From assembly GCA_017403955.1 (NCBI GenBank), contig JAFRDH010000019.1, forward strand, positions 215,691 through 279,690: a stretch of 64,000 nt of DNA, given 5' to 3'. The stretch comes from Mogibacterium sp. (GTDB lineage: Bacteria; Bacillota; Clostridia; Peptostreptococcales; Anaerovoracaceae). Below, one piece after another: positions 61,745-64,000 of the stretch (position 1 is the first letter of the stretch; every line of letters begins with the position of its first letter). The notes beneath the pieces are model-generated. The model worked only from the letters and a program-made list of their open reading frames with translations, made no database searches and was not told where the DNA came from. Both the position numbers and the translations under genes were made by a program.

Positions 61745-62290
61745 TCAGTCCTCATTTATAATTCTTTTTTCAAACCGGAACATACCATCATCGTGATCTT
61801 CATTTGTCTGCGCTTCTGCATCAGGATCGTTTGGATCCCGGTGATGACTATTGAAGAACTCAACAATATGAAACCCGCAACGATTCACATAAAAGTGGAT
61901 GTTCCTTTTTTCAAAGTATGGTGTTACCGTCTCCCATATGATCACTTCCGGATGTAATTTTTCCACTGCACACCATGCTGCATAGCCAATTCCTTTACTA
62001 TGCGCATGCGGATCAACGAACAACATCTCCAGATCGCCACGTTCACCATCTGTCCTGATAACAACACCGCCGACAGGCTTTCCGTCATGCATGATCCGGT
62101 ACGCCTCGCCGCCATCGATAGATTTCTCTATAGTATTGCGGGAGATGATCTCGCCCTCTTCTTCAAAATGGTCATCTCTACGGCCGAATTCCTCCAATGC
62201 ACCATATTTGAATGCTTCCTGATTATCCTTGATGAATTGCTCTCTGTCGTCTTTCTGCAAAGGGACCAGCATTACTTGTACTTTTTTCAT
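61745..62290 (-). CDS. GNAT acetyltransferase
   Basis: 181 residues from MKKVQVMLVPLQKDDREQFI; the start at 62290 gives a 4-nt overlap with the preceding gene and has GGAG upstream. GNAT motif A is visible as LEMLFVDPHAHSKGIGYAAW, followed by CAVEKLHPEVIIWETVTPYF and EKRNIHFYVNRCGFHIVEFF. Substrate unknown. Confidence 0.82.
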   Translation of the reverse strand: MKKVQVMLVPLQKDDREQFIKDNQEAFKYGALEEFGRRDDHFEEEGEIISRNTIEKSIDGGEAYRIMHDGKPVGGVVIRTDGERGDLEMLFVDPHAHSKGIGYAAWCAVEKLHPEVIIWETVTPYFEKRNIHFYVNRCGFHIVEFFNSHHRDPNDPDAEAQTNEDHDDGMFRFEKRIINED

Positions 62291-62730
62291 TCTTTTCTCT
62301 CCTGCCATGCGCCGGAACAGAAAAACGCTGTATTATATTCGCCCATTACCCAGTCGACAGCCCAATCGGCAGCACCGTCCAAAGAAAGATTTGCACCGTC
62401 GATCACCATTTTTCCTATCCTTTCAGGATATTTCTGAGCCATTATCAGCATTATGTTACCGCCATCTGAGAATCCGATGAAATCTGCTTTATCTATGCCA
62501 AGTTCATCCATAAACTCAATAGTATCTTCTGTCATCTGCCTGATAGTCAGTGGTGCTGTGCCCCTCGGAGTATCTCCATGAGCCCTCGAATCAGGCGCGA
62601 TACATCTGAATTCTTTGTCAGCAAAGTAATCAAACTGTCCTTTGAAATACACACACGATTCCTCGTTGCCATGGATCATGATAAGCGGCTTTCCTTGACC
62701 CTTTTCAATGTAATTCATTTTGATATCCAT
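62287..62730 (-). pseudogene. Alpha/beta hydrolase, C-terminally truncated
   Basis: 147 residues (family ~250). The N-terminal half is normal: LIMIHGNEESCVYFKGQFDY, APDSRAHGDTPRG and the nucleophile elbow DFIGFSDGGNIMLIMAQKYP. After KMVIDGANLSLDGAAD the frame runs only to FFCSGAWQERKE, so the lid and the segments carrying the catalytic Asp and His are missing. It has a strong AAGGAGG site and is coupled to the GNAT gene, so it may still be translated, but activity is unlikely. Confidence 0.65.
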
Positions 62731-62895
62731 ATGTTGTTAACCTCCTTAAGTCCCCGGACATCCGGCGTCTGTTATATCCCTTGAGAACAGTATAGCACGC
62801 AAGTTCAGTATAAATGCTATATATCATTGAAAATGTGGTGATATCTGAACATCTTCTGATATGATATAATTGAAAAAAATATTGGTAGATAATAG

Positions 62896-63033
62896 GGGAA
62901 CAAGGATATTCAATTCAGACTCGGAACGGTCGATGATACTGGTACAGTCTTCGTAGATTGGGACAACGGTTTACGCTCGGCGTTGTATATCGAGTCGATC
63001 ATATCCGGAAGCTGTGAATTTCTAACTAAATAG
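62896..63033 (+). pseudogene. DUF4314 fragment, 5' end missing
   Basis: Open frame without start codon: DIQFRLGTVDDTGTVFVDWD, then NGLRSALYIESIISGSC. It matches the C-terminal half of the intact DUF4314-type gene 26 nt downstream (GTVAHIDSNARISVNWDNGY), so it is probably the remnant of a tandem copy. Confidence 0.55.
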
Positions 63034-63058
63034 TCCATTACGAAATGAGGTGATTCGA

Positions 63059-63295
63059 ATGTATTTCGGGAGAGTTTATACAAATGCTTTTATTAAGCAG
63101 CTTCGCGAGAGATATCCGGAAGGAACTCGCATTGAGTTAGTTTCTTTATATGACCCATGTCGAGCAGATATTTCATACAGAGATCAGGGAACAGTCGCAC
63201 ACATCGACAGTAATGCCCGCATATCTGTCAACTGGGATAATGGATATATTTGCGACTTAATTTATGACGATGATGTTTTTCGAGTAATTGATTAA
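63059..63295 (+). CDS. DUF4314-domain protein, 78 aa
   Basis: Starts MYFGRVYTNAFIKQLRERYP with GAGGTG upstream (ATG at 63059). PEGTRIELVSLYDPCRADIS, DQGTVAHIDSNARISVNWDN and CDLIYDDDVFRVID follow the DUF4314 pattern (G-T-R-I-E ... G-T-V ... V-x-W-D-N-G). Such small proteins are frequent in mobile elements of Clostridia; no other element genes are visible here. A terminator follows. Confidence 0.75.
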   Translation: MYFGRVYTNAFIKQLRERYPEGTRIELVSLYDPCRADISYRDQGTVAHIDSNARISVNWDNGYICDLIYDDDVFRVID

Positions 63296-63300
63296 TCTCT

Positions 63301-63334
63301 GCCCTCAAGCCAGTTCCGCTTGGGGCTGGTTTTT
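63301..63334 (+). terminator. Terminator of the DUF4314 gene
   Basis: GCCCTCAAGC pairs with GCTTGGGGC (one bulge) around CAGTTCC, then TGGTTTTT. Confidence 0.7.
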
Positions 63335-63376
63335 CAGGTTATGCACACTAATAGGTCATTATGAAAACTGCTTGTT

Positions 63377-63550
63377 TCATAGTAGATCGTCTTCATATAC
63401 ATCGTCTGCTACTGATTCTTCGTTTTCATGCTGCTTTTTTGTAATATTCTCGTCCTTTGTTTCCAATGGAACTTTACGCCTTTTTGTCACCTTTGTATTA
63501 TACTCTGGAGGAATGTGCTTTTTTGACTTGGATATGATCCATATAATCAA
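63377..63550 (-). CDS. Possible small membrane-anchored peptide, 57 aa
   Basis: Minus-strand frame reading LIIWIISKSKKHIPPEYNTK, then a hydrophilic acidic tail ENEESVADDVYEDDLL. A short hydrophobic start and charged tail look coding, but the only start codons in frame are TTG (63550) and an internal GTG, and no good ribosome site is present; it could be a decayed gene. Confidence 0.35.
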   Translation of the reverse strand: MIIWIISKSKKHIPPEYNTKVTKRRKVPLETKDENITKKQHENEESVADDVYEDDLL

Positions 63551-63642
63551 CTCTATAATTAAAACCCTGCGTACTCATATGCGGACTCAGTCATAGGTCA
63601 GAATGCTGTCTGAACAGGTCGGTCTTTGTTGTCTTCTGTTTA

Positions 63643-64000
63643 TTATAGGTCTTTATCCACAATGTAGAGAGTGTGGCCTTTTGGAAGATCTTTTAATTCA
63701 CCTGCAACATTATATCCGGCCTTTTCGAAGAAACCGACATTCCAGTCATATATTTCTTCAGAAATAATTTTGGTCGCGCCTTGTTCTTTTGCCTTCTTTT
63801 CAAAATGTTTTAATAACAGCGTTCCCAATCCCTGATGACGGTAATCTTCATCCACCCAAATCTTCCAGATCCAGCCGGTATCGATTTCAGTCACTCCGGC
63901 CATGATCGCAGCGACGACTTTGCCGTCCTTGCTGACCAGTTTTCTGTTGATCTTGATGTAATCGTGTTTTATCTCAAGGTGCTCCTTATTAAAGCCTTCA
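63643..64000 (-). CDS. GNAT acetyltransferase (5' end outside window)
   Basis: The frame is open to the window edge. Visible blocks: KINRKLVSKDGKVVAAIMAG, then motif A IWVDEDYRHQGLGTLLLKHF (R-x-Q-G-L-G-T) and GATKIISEEIYDWNVGFFEK, AGYNVAGELKDLPKGHTLYI. Resembles small YobR/YedL-like acetyltransferases. The ATG at 63903 is internal; the true start lies beyond 64000. Confidence 0.82.
   Translation of the reverse strand, partial: EGFNKEHLEIKHDYIKINRKLVSKDGKVVAAIMAGVTEIDTGWIWKIWVDEDYRHQGLGTLLLKHFEKKAKEQGATKIISEEIYDWNVGFFEKAGYNVAGELKDLPKGHTLYIVDKDL

Noticed and set aside
63288-63596. Plus-strand open frame of 102 codons
   Set aside because: Starts inside the end of the DUF4314 gene and runs through its terminator; Ser/Phe/Cys-rich composition suggests non-coding.

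Overview
The window looks like chromosome of a low-to-moderate-GC anaerobic Firmicute (Clostridia). The signs are Gram-positive style lipoprotein signals, strong AGGAGG ribosome binding sites, a branched-chain amino acid attenuator, Cys-type glutathione peroxidase/OhrR, split transketolase, and many flavin/Fe-S oxidoreductases. A gut or oral Eubacteriales (for example Family XIII/Anaerovoracaceae) would fit, but that is inference. No rRNA, insertion sequence, prophage or CRISPR was seen.

Layout. 1-9100: ilvBNC with a leader-peptide attenuator, a long-chain acyl-CoA ligase, a leucine-dehydrogenase family gene, homoserine dehydrogenase, an FNR-like regulator beside a perfect FNR box that fronts a 34-residue peptide gene, and one unknown gene. 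9400-11530: secreted C69 dipeptidase. 11584-17059 and 22793-32453: a duplicated accessory module. Each copy has a PucR-type regulator divergent from a roughly 937-residue protein (old yellow enzyme + Fe-S + FAD/NAD(P) domain + acetoacetate-decarboxylase-like domain), followed by a short-chain dehydrogenase. In the second copy the dehydrogenase is a tandem double-domain fusion, and a third copy of the large fusion lies beyond with its own small upstream gene. Between the modules lie a broken SpoIIE-type phosphatase, DinB, a lipoprotein amylase and small genes. 32531-45506: GlmS, a short pyruvate-kinase-like gene, a CAP-domain surface protein, lipoproteins, SGNH hydrolase, SstT, an AAA/VWA pair, YkuK and one odd tRNA. 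45897-50997: an operon of split transketolase, SCP2-like protein, zinc alcohol dehydrogenase and a MerR regulator. 51187-57638: OhrR-Gpx-flavodoxin, several small enzymes, MarR + acyl-CoA ligase, and a metal-binding HMA protein. 57689-64000: FtsX-type ABC exporter, lipoproteins, acetyltransferases and DUF4314 genes.

The most striking content is the OYE-ADC fusion family (three paralogues) with partner SDRs and PucR regulators, and, in the same window, a transketolase/SCP2/Zn-ADH operon whose parts resemble the steroid-17,20-desmolase (desABC) set. Together these suggest a reductive biotransformation system for a cyclic enone substrate (steroid, bile acid, flavonoid or similar). The substrate is not proven by sequence.

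Regulatory DNA is unusually legible: an ilv attenuator, an FNR class II promoter, repeated TTGTGCA operators shared by two OYE-ADC transcription units, a 13-bp inverted repeat over the transketolase promoter, OhrR palindromes, and a short dispersed repeat that in four places starts directly after the stop codon of a gene.
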